Of a stretch of 64,000 bases of DNA, positions 8,975-18,174 are shown in pieces. The DNA lies in the NCBI RefSeq assembly GCF_016905445.1, contig NZ_JAFEXF010000012.1, positions 1-64,000 of the forward strand. Reading direction: 5' to 3'. Made by a program: the position numbers and the translations under genes. How positions within the stretch are numbered: position 1 is the stretch's first letter; each line of letters opens with the position of its first letter. A model generated the notes under the pieces. The model had not been told where the DNA came from, made no database searches, and saw only the letters and a list, made by a program, of their open reading frames with translations. Origin of the DNA: Streptomyces sp. G44. GTDB lineage: Bacteria; Actinomycetota; Actinomycetes; Streptomycetales; Streptomycetaceae.

Positions 8975-9787
8975 TCAGATGACGTTGAGCGCGGCCGCGC
9001 CGCCCACTCCCCCGAGCAACATGAACACCGGCATCAGCACCTTCAGCTCGACCCAGCTGCCGGCCCGGAAACGCAACGCCTTCGGGGGCCCGACCGGATA
9101 CCAGCGCTTGCGTCCGATGGGGATGGGCCACAGGACCGGGCACCCGGAAACCGTCAGGGCGTCGCCGAGGTCGTGGACCAGCGCTCCGAGAACGATCGGC
9201 AGCCCGAGCCAGAGATACTCCTGGCCAGGCTCGGTGAACAGCCAGTCCGAGCCATTGCCGGGCTTGTCGAGGATCCCGGCGAGGATCCAGGCGCTTGTCG
9301 CGGCGAGCAGCCACACCAGCACGTCGCTGCTCGACCCGCGTGCGGCCCGCCACAGCAGGCCTTCGATGGCGAGCACCATGTGGACGAAGAGGATCCCGAG
9401 GACCGCCCAGCGCCCGCCGGATATCGCCAGGGCCGAGGACCCCGCTCCGATCAGCACCGCCCACAGCCAGGTATGCGTCAGCGTGCGGTGCCCTCCCGAA
9501 CGGCGCGGGTCCCCCTGCTTGCGCGTCGCCTTGTAGACGGCGTACGAGAGCTTGTCCACGATCTCGCACAGTCCGCGTGAGACCGGCCCAAAAGCGCGTG
9601 AGATGGTGGCGGACTTGTGGTCGAGGTCGGGCGCGAGCGCCGCCCCGGCACAGATCAGGGCACCTGCGAGGAGGACCGGCCAGGGCATCATGTGTCCTGC
9701 GGCTGCGGCAGCCGCGCCTACTCCGAGCCAGGCCGCCGCCCCCGACAGTGAGTGTGCCGGTCCCATCATCGCTGTCGCCCGCCCCAT
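8975..9787 (-). CDS. YdjM-like membrane-bound metal-dependent hydrolase family protein
   Basis: About 270 aa from the ATG at 9787 (MGRATAMMGPAHSLSG). An upstream ATG at 9862 in the same frame is possible but the segment it adds is not membrane-like. Hallmarks are an early His (GPAHSLSG), the PDLDHKSAT motif and the SGGHRTLTHT motif, separated and followed by several hydrophobic segments. This is the arrangement of the YdjM/DUF457 family of integral membrane proteins with a putative metal site. The biochemical role of the family is poorly defined. It lies divergent from the helicase gene, about 100 nt away. Confidence 0.8.
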   Translation of the reverse strand: MGRATAMMGPAHSLSGAAAWLGVGAAAAAAGHMMPWPVLLAGALICAGAALAPDLDHKSATISRAFGPVSRGLCEIVDKLSYAVYKATRKQGDPRRSGGHRTLTHTWLWAVLIGAGSSALAISGGRWAVLGILFVHMVLAIEGLLWRAARGSSSDVLVWLLAATSAWILAGILDKPGNGSDWLFTEPGQEYLWLGLPIVLGALVHDLGDALTVSGCPVLWPIPIGRKRWYPVGPPKALRFRAGSWVELKVLMPVFMLLGGVGGAAALNVI

Positions 9788-9890
9788 TTCTCTTCTTCTG
9801 ATGCCCCCTTGGCGACACAGCGTAGCGTTCGTGATCTTCGTCGGGACCTCCGGTTCCCTCATCGGGTGAGAAGGAAGGCAAGATGGGGGT

Positions 9891-12404
9891 GTGACCCTTA
9901 TTGATCAGCTGCCGCCGGATGCCGACCCCGATGCCCTCTTCGAAGCCTTCTCGTCGTGGGCCGAGGACCAGGGGATCACTCTCTATCCGGCCCAGGAGGA
10001 GGCGCTGATCGAGGTGGTCTCCGGGGCGAACGTGATCTTGTCCACGCCTACCGGTTCCGGAAAGAGCCTGGTGGCGGCGGCAGCTCACTTCACGGCCCTC
10101 GCCCAGGACAAGGTGACCTTCTATACGGCGCCGATCAAGGCACTCGTCTCGGAGAAGTTCTTCGACCTCTGCAAACTCTTCGGCACCGAGAACGTCGGCA
10201 TGCTCACCGGCGACGCCTCGGTCAACTCCGACGCGCCCGTCATCTGCTGCACGGCCGAGGTCCTCGCCTCGATCGCGCTGCGGGACGGCAAGGACGCCGA
10301 TGTCGGCCAGGTCGTGATGGACGAGTTCCACTTCTACGCCGAGCCGGACCGTGGCTGGGCGTGGCAGATCCCCCTGCTGGAACTGCCCCAGGCACAGTTC
10401 GTCCTCATGTCGGCGACGCTCGGCGACGTCAGCATGTTCGAGAAGGACCTGACCCGCCGCACGGGCCGGCCCACCTCGGTGGTGCGCTCCGCGACGCGCC
10501 CCGTCCCGCTTTCCTACGAGTACCGCCTGACGCCGATCACCGAGACACTCACCGAGCTGCTCGAGACCAAGCAGGCCCCGGTCTACATCGTCCATTTCAC
10601 GCAGGCCCAGGCCGTCGAGCGAGCGCAGTCGTTGATGAGCATCAACATGTGCACGCGCGAGGAGAAGGACAAGATCGCCGATCTGATCGGCAACTTCCGC
10701 TTCACCACCAAATTCGGCCGGAACCTGTCGCGCTACGTGCGTCACGGCATCGGTGTGCACCACGCGGGCATGCTGCCGAAGTACCGCCGTCTGGTGGAGA
10801 AGCTCGCCCAGGCGGGGCTTCTCAAGGTCATCTGCGGCACCGACACCCTCGGGGTAGGTGTCAATGTCCCGATCCGTACCGTGCTCTTCACCGCGCTCAC
10901 GAAGTACGACGGCAACCGCGTCCGCACGCTGCGCGCGCGGGAATTTCACCAGATCGCCGGGCGGGCCGGGCGCGCGGGCTTCGACACCGCCGGTCTGGTG
11001 GTCGCCCAGGCACCCGAGCACGTCATCGAGAACGAGAAGGCACTCGCCAAGGCGGGTGACGATGCGAAGAAGCGTCGCAAGGTGGTTCGCAAGAAGGCTC
11101 CCGAGGGCTTCGTCGGCTGGACCGAGAACACCTTCGAGAAGCTCATCGCCTCCGATCCCGAGCCGCTGACGTCCCGTTTCCGGGTCACGCACACGATGTT
11201 GCTCTCCGTGATCGCTCGCCCCGGCAATGCCTTCGAGGCGATGCGTCACCTCCTCGAGGACAACCACGAGCCGCGCAAGCAGCAGCTCCGGCACATTCGC
11301 CGGGCGATCGCGATCTACCGCTCGCTCCTGGCCGGTGGCGTCGTGGAGAAGCTCGACGAGCCGGACGCCACCGGCCGCATCGTGCGCCTGACCGTCGATC
11401 TTCAGCAGGACTTCGCGCTCAACCAGCCGCTTTCGACGTTCGCCCTCGCCGCCTTCGAAGTGCTCGACCCCGAGTCCCCCTCGTACGCCCTCGACATGGT
11501 GTCCGTCGTCGAGTCCACTCTGGACGACCCGCGCCAGATCCTCGCGGCCCAGCAGAACAAGGCGCGCGGCGAGGCCGTGGCGCTGATGAAGGCCGACGGT
11601 GTCGAGTACGAGGAGCGGATGGAACGGCTCCAGGACATCACGTACCCGAAGCCCTTGGAGGAGCTGCTCTTCCACGCGTACAACACGTACCGCACCAGCC
11701 ATCCGTGGGTCGGCGACCATCCGCTCTCCCCGAAGTCCGTCATCCGTGACATGTACGAACGGGCGCTCTCCTTCACCGAGTTCACCTCCTTCTACGAGCT
11801 CGCCCGCACCGAGGGCATCGTGCTGCGCTACCTCGCGAGCGCGTACAAGGCGCTGGAGCACACCATCCCGGACGATCTGAAGTCCGAGGACCTGGAGGAC
11901 CTGATCGCCTGGCTCGGCGAGATGGTCCGTCAGGTCGACTCCAGCCTCCTCGACGAATGGGAGCAGCTGGCCAACCCCGAGGTCATGACGGCCGAGGAGG
12001 CCCAGGAGAAGGCCGACCAGGTCAAGCCGGTCACCGCCAACGCCCGTGCCTTCCGCGTCCTGGTGCGCAACGCGCTGTTCCGCAGGGTCGAGCTGGCCGC
12101 CCTCGATCACATCGAGGAGCTCGGCGAACTCGACGCCGAGTCCGGCTGGGACGCGGACGCCTGGGGCGAGGCCATGGACAAGTACTGGGACGAGTACGAA
12201 GATCTCGGGACCGGCCCCGACGCGCGTGGCCCCAAGCTGTTGCGCATCGAGGAGGATCCGGAGCACGGTCTGTGGCGCGTCCGGCAGACGTTCGCCGATC
12301 CGAACGGCGACCATGACTGGGGCATCAGCGCGGAGGTCGATCTCGCGGCCTCCGACGAGGAGGGCCGCGCCGTCGTCCGGGTCACGGACGTCGGCCAGCT
12401 CTGA
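9891..12404 (+). CDS. DEAD/DEAH-box helicase, Ski2-like with DUF3516 C-terminal region
   Basis: 837 aa from a GTG at 9891, preceded by GAAGGAAGG. RecA1 has motif I STPTGSGKSLV, motif II DEFH (a DEVH variant) and motif III MSATLGD. RecA2 has GVHHAGMLPKYRR, CGTDTLGVGVNVP and motif VI QIAGRAGRAGFD. The long C-terminal part (about residues 430-837) is the region annotated as DUF3516 in actinobacterial homologues. Ski2-like enzymes unwind RNA using ATP, so a role in RNA processing or decay is plausible. It is followed after 46 nt by tesB. Confidence 0.9.
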   Translation: MTLIDQLPPDADPDALFEAFSSWAEDQGITLYPAQEEALIEVVSGANVILSTPTGSGKSLVAAAAHFTALAQDKVTFYTAPIKALVSEKFFDLCKLFGTENVGMLTGDASVNSDAPVICCTAEVLASIALRDGKDADVGQVVMDEFHFYAEPDRGWAWQIPLLELPQAQFVLMSATLGDVSMFEKDLTRRTGRPTSVVRSATRPVPLSYEYRLTPITETLTELLETKQAPVYIVHFTQAQAVERAQSLMSINMCTREEKDKIADLIGNFRFTTKFGRNLSRYVRHGIGVHHAGMLPKYRRLVEKLAQAGLLKVICGTDTLGVGVNVPIRTVLFTALTKYDGNRVRTLRAREFHQIAGRAGRAGFDTAGLVVAQAPEHVIENEKALAKAGDDAKKRRKVVRKKAPEGFVGWTENTFEKLIASDPEPLTSRFRVTHTMLLSVIARPGNAFEAMRHLLEDNHEPRKQQLRHIRRAIAIYRSLLAGGVVEKLDEPDATGRIVRLTVDLQQDFALNQPLSTFALAAFEVLDPESPSYALDMVSVVESTLDDPRQILAAQQNKARGEAVALMKADGVEYEERMERLQDITYPKPLEELLFHAYNTYRTSHPWVGDHPLSPKSVIRDMYERALSFTEFTSFYELARTEGIVLRYLASAYKALEHTIPDDLKSEDLEDLIAWLGEMVRQVDSSLLDEWEQLANPEVMTAEEAQEKADQVKPVTANARAFRVLVRNALFRRVELAALDHIEELGELDAESGWDADAWGEAMDKYWDEYEDLGTGPDARGPKLLRIEEDPEHGLWRVRQTFADPNGDHDWGISAEVDLAASDEEGRAVVRVTDVGQL

Positions 12405-12450
12405 CCGCCCGAAGGATTCACGCGTCCCGGACAGGAGTCGAGGAACTGTC

Positions 12451-13353
12451 ATGAACAACCCCGCCGACCGGTTGGTCGACCTGCTGGACCTGGAGCAGAT
12501 CGAGGTCAACATCTTCCGGGGCCGCAGCCCCCAGGAGTCCCTCCAGCGGGTGTTCGGCGGGCAGGTCGCCGGGCAGGCTTTGGTGGCAGCGGGCCGCACC
12601 ACCGAGGGCGATCGCCCGGTGCACTCCCTGCACGCGTACTTCCTTCGTCCGGGCCGTCCCGGCGTGCCCATCGTGTACCAGGTCGAGCGGGTCAGGGACG
12701 GGCGCTCCTTCACCACGCGCCGCGTCACCGCCGTCCAGCAGGGCCGCACCATCTTCAACCTCACCGCCTCCTTCCATCAGCCCGAACAGGGCGCCTTCGA
12801 ACATCAGCTGCCGCCACGCATCACCGCGCCCGATCCGGAATCGCTTCCGACGGTCGCTGAGGAGATCAGGGAACATCTCGGCGCGCTTCCCGAGCAGTTG
12901 GAGCGCATGGCCCGGCGCCAGCCTTTCGACATCCGTTATGTGGATCGGCTGCGCTGGACCGCCGAGGAGATCAAGGACGCGGAACCGCGCAGCGCGGTGT
13001 GGATGCGCGCCGTCGGCCCGCTGGGCGACGATCCGCTGGTGCACACGTGCGCGCTCACCTATGCGAGCGACATGACGCTCCTCGACGCCGTGCGTATCCC
13101 GGTGGAGCCCCTTTGGGGGCCCCGCGGCTTCGACATGGCCTCGCTCGACCACGCCATGTGGTTCCACCGGCCCTTCCGCGCGGACGAGTGGTTCCTGTAT
13201 GACCAGGAGTCCCCGATCGCGACGGGGGGTCGTGGCCTCGCCCGGGGCCGTATCTACGACGCCGAAGGCCGGCTGCTGGTGTCGGTCGTCCAGGAAGGAC
13301 TGTTCCGCCCGTACGGGGAACGCCACATGGACGGCCCGGCACCAGGCGCGTGA
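12451..13353 (+). CDS. tesB: Acyl-CoA thioesterase II (TesB type)
   Basis: 300 aa with two hotdog domains in tandem. The first contains FGGQVAGQALVAAGRT and VHSLHAYFLRPG. The second contains the catalytic-type segment YASDMTLLDAV (Asp) followed by SLDHAMWFHRPFRADEW and ATGGRGLARGRIYD. The enzyme hydrolyses medium- to long-chain acyl-CoA to free acid and CoA in the cytoplasm. The ATG at 12451 is preceded by GGAAC and AGGAG-like bases. The gene sits 46 nt behind the helicase gene and 28 nt before the next gene, so all three may be co-transcribed. Confidence 0.92.
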   Translation: MNNPADRLVDLLDLEQIEVNIFRGRSPQESLQRVFGGQVAGQALVAAGRTTEGDRPVHSLHAYFLRPGRPGVPIVYQVERVRDGRSFTTRRVTAVQQGRTIFNLTASFHQPEQGAFEHQLPPRITAPDPESLPTVAEEIREHLGALPEQLERMARRQPFDIRYVDRLRWTAEEIKDAEPRSAVWMRAVGPLGDDPLVHTCALTYASDMTLLDAVRIPVEPLWGPRGFDMASLDHAMWFHRPFRADEWFLYDQESPIATGGRGLARGRIYDAEGRLLVSVVQEGLFRPYGERHMDGPAPGA

Positions 13354-13381
13354 TCGACGGGGCATTCTCGCGGGAGGCAAG

Positions 13382-14572
13382 GTGCGAAGGATAGGCGTGG
13401 CCGAGCGTCGGGCACGGCTCGCGCTTCGGCATCGGCTGTCGGCCGACGCCAGGGCGGACGATCCGGCCGAGGTGGCACGGTCTCTGCTGGCTCTGCACGG
13501 CACGGATCCGTCGTCGGTGTACGTGGGCGCCTGGGCGCGCATGCGGGACGGTCGCGTAGCGGACGTGGAGCGGGCGCTCTATGAGGACCGGTCGTTGATC
13601 CGGTTGATGGGGATGCGCCGCACGGTCTTCGTGACGCCCCTTGATGTCGCCCCAGTCCTCCAGGCCGCGTGTTCCCGCGCGGTCGCCGCCCGGGAGCGCC
13701 GCCTCGTCCTCGGGATGCTGGCGGAGATCGGCGTCGCTCCAGACGCGGCCGGGGTTGCGGTGTGGCTGGCGGAGGCCGAGGCTGCCGCTCTGCGGGCCCT
13801 CAGGGCACGGGGCGAGGCCACGGCGGCGGAGTTGGCGAGCGATGACCCCCGCCTGGGCACGGAGCTGGTGATGGCGCGCGGCAAGAGTTACGAGGGCCGG
13901 CAGAAACTGGCCAGCAGGCTCCTTCTTCTGCTCGCCGCCGAGGGCCAGGTCGTACGTGCACGCCCTCGCGGCACGTGGACCTCCCACCAGTACCGCTGGG
14001 CCCCTCTGACGGACTGGTTCCCCGGCGGACTCACCGACTGGGACACCCAGGACGCCCAGACGGAACTCGCCCGGCGTTGGCTGCGAACGTTCGGTCCCGG
14101 CACGGCAGATGATCTGCGCTGGTGGACCGGATGGACCAAGACTCAAACGACGCGGGCGCTGACGGAACTGGGTCCCGTGGAGGTCGACTTGGACGGGACG
14201 ACCGGTCTGTTGCTTCCCGATGACGTAGAAGAAACCGCTCCACCGGAGCCGTGGGCAGCCCTGTTGCCGGCGCTCGACTCGACTCCGATGGGCTGGCAAC
14301 ACCGCGGCTGGTTCCTCGGCGACCACGGCCCCCAACTGTTCGACCGGAACGGCAACATCGGACCATCTCTGTGGTGGAACGGCCGCATTGTCGGTGGATG
14401 GGCTCAGGACGGCCGGGGAGAGATCGTGTGCCGGTTCCTGGAGGACGTCGGAACGGACGCGCGGGCCGCTGTACGGATCGAGGCAGAGCGTCTCGCCGCG
14501 CGCCTGCGTGGGGTACGACTCACGGCGCGCACGCGTGGCCGCACCTGGCTCGAAGAGGAACTGGCCGGTTGA
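13382..14572 (+). CDS. Winged-helix DNA-binding protein of the AlkZ-like (HTH_42) family
   Basis: 396 aa from a GTG at 13382 with GGGAGG just upstream. The repeated winged-helix architecture of the HTH_42/AlkZ family is apparent: the ERRARLALRHRL start, VARSLLALHGTDPSS followed by VYVGAWARM, then GMRRTVFVTP and a C-terminal LFDRNGNIGPSLWWNGRIVGGW block. In AlkZ, a DNA glycosylase that unhooks crosslinks in Streptomyces, a QxQ motif sits where LHGTD is found here. This paralogue therefore has His and Asp instead of the two Gln. Whether it is a glycosylase with altered substrate is not known from sequence. Confidence 0.78.
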   Translation: MRRIGVAERRARLALRHRLSADARADDPAEVARSLLALHGTDPSSVYVGAWARMRDGRVADVERALYEDRSLIRLMGMRRTVFVTPLDVAPVLQAACSRAVAARERRLVLGMLAEIGVAPDAAGVAVWLAEAEAAALRALRARGEATAAELASDDPRLGTELVMARGKSYEGRQKLASRLLLLLAAEGQVVRARPRGTWTSHQYRWAPLTDWFPGGLTDWDTQDAQTELARRWLRTFGPGTADDLRWWTGWTKTQTTRALTELGPVEVDLDGTTGLLLPDDVEETAPPEPWAALLPALDSTPMGWQHRGWFLGDHGPQLFDRNGNIGPSLWWNGRIVGGWAQDGRGEIVCRFLEDVGTDARAAVRIEAERLAARLRGVRLTARTRGRTWLEEELAG

Positions 14573-14702
14573 AGCACGCCGGGCAGGCTCAAAGCGGGAG
14601 CGGGTCAGGTCGGGCATGTACGCCTCCATGCAGAGCGGATTCAGGGGGTGGGCCCGGAGCGGGCCCCGGGACGGCTCCAAATCGGGGTCGGCCAACGAGA
14701 CG

Positions 14703-15239
14703 ATGGGGATGAGGATGGGGATGGGGCAATTGAGCGAGAACAAGAACGAGAGCAGGGATGAGCTGCTGGCCGAGGCGGTACGTCTGCGCGAGGCAGGCCG
14801 AAAGGAGGAAGCCCGAGAGCGGCTGGTAGCCCTCTCGGCACAGTGGCCACAGGATGCGGAGGTGGCATACCAGACCGCGTGGGTCCACGACACGCTGGGC
14901 CTGGAGGCCGAAGCAGTCCCCTATTACGAGCGCGCGCTAGCCGGGAAGGGGCTTTCTGACGAGGACCGCCGGGGAGCACTTCTGGGCCTGGGCAGCACGT
15001 ACAGAATTCTTGGCCGCTACGCGGAAGCTGTCGCCACGCTCGGCGATGCGACGGCTGAGTTCCCCGACGACGGCGCGCTCAAGACATTCCTGGCCATGGC
15101 GCTGTACAACACGGGCCGCACCCACGACGCGATGGAGTTGCTCCTGACGCTGCTTGCCGCCACGACCAGAGATCCGGAGATCGCGGGCTACCGGCCTGCC
15201 ATCGAGGAGTACGCCAAGGACCTGCACGCGACCGTGTAG
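14703..15239 (+). CDS. Tetratricopeptide-repeat protein
   Basis: About 178 aa. The start is ambiguous because four in-frame ATGs follow each other (14703, 14709, 14715, 14721). The protein shows TPR helices: LLAEAVRLREAGRKEEARER, then TAWVHDTLGLEAEAVPYYERAL, GLGSTYRILGRYAEAVATLG and ALYNTGRTHDAMELLL. Such short soluble TPR proteins act as protein-interaction adaptors; no partner is evident. The stretch between 14573 and 14702 carries no other gene. Confidence 0.75.
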   Translation: MGMRMGMGQLSENKNESRDELLAEAVRLREAGRKEEARERLVALSAQWPQDAEVAYQTAWVHDTLGLEAEAVPYYERALAGKGLSDEDRRGALLGLGSTYRILGRYAEAVATLGDATAEFPDDGALKTFLAMALYNTGRTHDAMELLLTLLAATTRDPEIAGYRPAIEEYAKDLHATV

Positions 15240-15287
15240 CAGCACCGACAGGGACGGCGCGGTCCCACCGGCCTTATGCCGGCCTAC

Positions 15288-16229
15288 TCACGCCCGCCTG
15301 CGGCGCAGCCATTTCCTCAGCCCCCGCGGCTCCTGCACCGAGGCGTCGATCGCCCTCTCCGTCTCCCTCGGGTGATCGGGCTCCGCGGCGCGAGGCGTCC
15401 GTTCGGGCGCCGGCTGGGACATGGGGTGCTGCGCGGGTCGGGGTGCCGGGCGTTGTGCGCGTGCCTGAGCGAGGACGATCAGCAGACTGGAGCGCAGCCA
15501 GCGGATCTCGTCCGGGTCGTCCGCGGTCGTGATCCGCTCGACGATGCGCGCCACGGGCGAGTCCGGCGTTCCGTGGGCCCGCGGGGCGGGCTTGAGCCGA
15601 TGGAGATGGGCGCGTTCGTACGGATCCCTGCTGATTTCCGCGATCTGCACCGGGTCGAGCAGCGACGCCATGGCGGCGGCCCGCTCCCAGGGGTCCTCGC
15701 ACTGGCGCAGCAGGGAGTCCGCGTACCGGCCCCGCCAGTTGCGTGCCCTCAGGTCCTGGCCTTCTTCCAACCGTGCGCGCATCACTCCCGGCATGCGTCC
15801 GGTGAGGAGGGTGGCGTTGGCTTCGATCTCGGCGAAATGCCGTAGTTCTTCGGCGAGATAGAGCCATACGACAGCGTGATACCTATTCAAATAAAATTTG
15901 ACTGGTGTCAGCGCACCGGCTCGGGCGAGCCGGGTGAAGCGGGCCGGGCTGATGTCCATGAGTTCCGCGCCCTCTGTGGTTCCCACAGCTCTGATGCCCT
16001 TGCGCAATGACTCGGGGAAGTCTGCGCTTCCGCGCACGCGGTCGATCTCTTCGCGCGCCACGCGGCGCTGACCGCCCGAACCGTCGCCGACGGTGCGGAT
16101 GTGCCCCAGCATCACCGCGAGGTCGAACTCGCCGCGCTTCAGCCCGAGTTCCCTCGCCGCGCCGCTCTGCGTCATCGGTGGCCGGACGGCCGCCGCGTTA
16201 CTCGTCTGCGTGATGGTGTCACTTGCCAT
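15288..16229 (-). CDS. DUF6397-type protein with two helix-turn-helix-like modules
   Basis: 313 aa. The N-terminal part (GAARELGLKRGEFDLAVMLG) followed by IRTVGDGSGGQRRVAREEIDR resembles a MerR/excisionase-like helix-turn-helix with wing. A second similar unit follows (AELMDISPARFTRLARAGAL) with TPVKFYLNRYHAVVWLYLAEEL. The C-terminal third is proline-rich and basic, ending WLRRRRA. The layout matches a Streptomyces-restricted family that I recall as DUF6397. DNA binding is inferred and the targets are unknown. Confidence 0.65.
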   Translation of the reverse strand: MASDTITQTSNAAAVRPPMTQSGAARELGLKRGEFDLAVMLGHIRTVGDGSGGQRRVAREEIDRVRGSADFPESLRKGIRAVGTTEGAELMDISPARFTRLARAGALTPVKFYLNRYHAVVWLYLAEELRHFAEIEANATLLTGRMPGVMRARLEEGQDLRARNWRGRYADSLLRQCEDPWERAAAMASLLDPVQIAEISRDPYERAHLHRLKPAPRAHGTPDSPVARIVERITTADDPDEIRWLRSSLLIVLAQARAQRPAPRPAQHPMSQPAPERTPRAAEPDHPRETERAIDASVQEPRGLRKWLRRRRA

Positions 16230-16340
16230 GGTGGTTCTCCCCCGTGAGGCGTGTCTGCTCTCGGGAAAAACCGTAGCCCGCGCATCGCGATCCTCGCCGG
16301 GCCTGTGGATAACTCTTGTCGTGGTCAGTGTCAGCGCTGG

Positions 16341-16754
16341 TCAGAGGTCCACGACGGGCGTGCGTTCCGGTTGCCGGGCTCCGACGCCCAAGTGCTCGCC
16401 GACGCGGTTCACGAGCAGGGTCATCTCGTACGCGACTTGCCCGATGTCGGCTTCCGCGGAGCTCAGGACGCACAGGCAGCTGCCGTCACCCGCCGCGGTG
16501 ACGAAGAGGACTGCGTCGTCGTACTCGATCATCGTCTGTCGCACTTGGCCGGCGTGGAAGTGGCGCCCCGCCCCCTTGGCCAGGCTGTGCAGTCCCGAGG
16601 AGACCGCGGCGAGATGCTCCGCGTCCTCACGCTTCAGGTCCGAACTCGCGCTGGTCACCAGTCCGTCGTTGGACAGCACCAGTGCATGCCGTACGTGCTC
16701 CATCCGCTGCGTCAGGTCGTCCAGCAGCCAGCCCAGCCCCGCGCTCTGCGCCAT
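16341..16754 (-). CDS. Roadblock/LC7-domain protein (MglB/CvnB-like)
   Basis: 137 aa from the ATG at 16754. The compact alpha/beta roadblock fold is recognisable: LGWLLDDLTQRMEHVRHALV, LSNDGLVTSASSDLKREDAE, then YDDAVLFVTAAGDGSCLCVL. In Streptomyces such proteins usually sit in conservons with a sensor kinase, a DUF742 protein and a small GTPase. Here none of those partners is adjacent, so this is a solitary copy. The family controls Ras-like GTPases (known). A GTPase encoded elsewhere would be the partner (inferred). It is divergent from the PPOX gene, 92 nt away. Confidence 0.82.
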   Translation of the reverse strand: MAQSAGLGWLLDDLTQRMEHVRHALVLSNDGLVTSASSDLKREDAEHLAAVSSGLHSLAKGAGRHFHAGQVRQTMIEYDDAVLFVTAAGDGSCLCVLSSAEADIGQVAYEMTLLVNRVGEHLGVGARQPERTPVVDL

Positions 16755-16846
16755 GGTCCTGTCTCCCCGTGTCCGCTCCCCCTGGCTGGAGGATCTGACC
16801 TGCCAGCCTCCCCCACGACCGGCGCCCCGGCAAGCATGATGGGGAC

Positions 16847-17275
16847 ATGGCACAGAAGATGACCGATGACCAATGGCGGGCCTTCGTCTCGCACGGCACA
16901 CGGACCGGCAAGCTCTCGACCGTACGAGCGGATGGCAGCCCGCACATCGCACCGATCTGGTTCCTGCTCGACGGGGACGACCTGGTGTTCAACACCGGCA
17001 AGGAAACGGTGAAGGGCCGCAACCTCGCACGTGACGGACGCGTGGCTCTGTGCGTGGACGACGACCAACCGCCGTTCGCCTTCGTCGTCCTACAGGGCCG
17101 CGCTGAACTGATCGAGGACATCGACCAGGTCCGGCACTGGGCCATGCGCCTCGGCGCCCGCTACATGGGTAAGGACCGCGCCGAGGAGTTCGGCAGGCGC
17201 AACGGAGTGCCCGGTGAGCTCCTGGTGCGCGTGAAGATCGACAAGGTACTCGCGTACGCCGCGGTCTCCGACTGA
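16847..17275 (+). CDS. PPOX-class F420-dependent oxidoreductase
   Basis: 142 aa, a single split-barrel domain. Typical features are GKLSTVRADGSPHIAPIWFL, then DDLVFNTGKETVKGRNL, RVALCVDDDQPPFAFVVLQG and RVKIDKVLAYA. The family (Rv1155-like, TIGR03618 type) binds coenzyme F420 rather than FMN and reduces or isomerises small molecules in the cytoplasm. The substrate is unknown. The ATG at 16847 is supported by GGGGAC upstream. Confidence 0.85.
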   Translation: MAQKMTDDQWRAFVSHGTRTGKLSTVRADGSPHIAPIWFLLDGDDLVFNTGKETVKGRNLARDGRVALCVDDDQPPFAFVVLQGRAELIEDIDQVRHWAMRLGARYMGKDRAEEFGRRNGVPGELLVRVKIDKVLAYAAVSD

Positions 17276-17497
17276 GGGTCCGCCGAGCCGAGCTGCGGCG
17301 TGGCGTGCGTCTGTTCGTGTCCGGTGTACTCGATCAGACGTGTCGGGAGCCGGCGTGCCCCCAAGTGCGCGTGGTCCTCTGTATGCGGATGCCGCTGCGT
17401 GGACCAGGCAGGCAACGGTGCGGTGGTTTGTCTGCTCCACGACGCGGGGAAGCCAGTCCGAAGATGCGCGTGCCGCTCTTGCGGGATCATGGGGCGC

Positions 17498-18097
17498 ATG
17501 AGCGACGACCACACACAGGTCCAGGAAATCTTCACGGCCCGCGCGGCCGACTGGGACTCCCGGTTCCCCGACGACGGACCCGCCTACCAGGCCGCCGTGA
17601 CCGAACTCCGTCTGCGCCCCGGCTCCCGGGTGCTCGACGCGGGCTGCGGCACCGGGCGCGCCCTGCCGGCCCTCAGGGACGCCGTGGGAGCGTCAGGAGT
17701 CGTGCTCGGCGCGGATCTGACGCCCGCCATGCTGGAGGCCGCGAGAGGAGCGGGCAGGGATCGCGACGGTCAGCTCCTTCTCGCCGACGTGGCACGGCTA
17801 CCGCTGCTCGCCGCGTCACTGGATGCCGTCTTCGGAGCCGGACTCATCGCCCACCTGCCCGAACCGGCGGAGAACCTGCGGGAGTTGCGGCGAGTGGTGC
17901 GTCCTGGAGGGCTGCTCGCCCTCTTCCATCCGATCGGCCGGGCGGCGCTCGCGGCCCGGCAGGGACGCCAGGTCACGCCGGATGATCTGAGGGCGGAGGC
18001 CAACCTGGGTCCCTTGCTCGCCGGTGCCGGCTGGCACATGACGTCATACGTCGACGAGGACGCCCGCTTCCTCGCCCTGGCCGAGCGCGAGGACTGA
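17498..18097 (+). CDS. Class I SAM-dependent methyltransferase
   Basis: 199 aa from the ATG at 17498; an in-frame ATG at 17489 is also possible. Motif I is VLDAGCGTG (residues 45-53). The acidic residue of motif II lies in VVLGADLTPAMLEAARG, LADVARLPL follows, and motif IV/V resembles LDAVFGAGLIAHLPEPAENL. It ends with a typical RVVRPGGLLALFHP strand. The methyl acceptor cannot be inferred. The 220 nt upstream (17276-17497) contain no gene. Confidence 0.82.
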   Translation: MSDDHTQVQEIFTARAADWDSRFPDDGPAYQAAVTELRLRPGSRVLDAGCGTGRALPALRDAVGASGVVLGADLTPAMLEAARGAGRDRDGQLLLADVARLPLLAASLDAVFGAGLIAHLPEPAENLRELRRVVRPGGLLALFHPIGRAALAARQGRQVTPDDLRAEANLGPLLAGAGWHMTSYVDEDARFLALAERED

Positions 18098-18174
18098 GCG
18101 GGCCCCTTCATTCTTCAGTACGCGCCCGTGACCGCCCTTGGCGAAGCCCGGCCTGGCCGGGCCAGAACTCGGCG

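Noticed and set aside
7992-9536. Plus-strand frame encoding an 8-residue repeat protein (RTTRYGVG-type units)
   Set aside because: All frames across the 24-bp repeats give similar 8-residue repeats. The frame continues antisense into a well-supported gene and has no ribosome site.
5193-12764. A 2523-codon open frame on the minus strand
   Set aside because: It runs antisense through the ABC operon, the repeat array, the YdjM-like gene and the helicase gene. It is open only because of high-GC codon bias, and its composition is low complexity.
16341-16754. Complete conservon (cvn) operon
   Set aside because: Only the roadblock protein is present; no sensor kinase, DUF742 protein or GTPase lies next to it.
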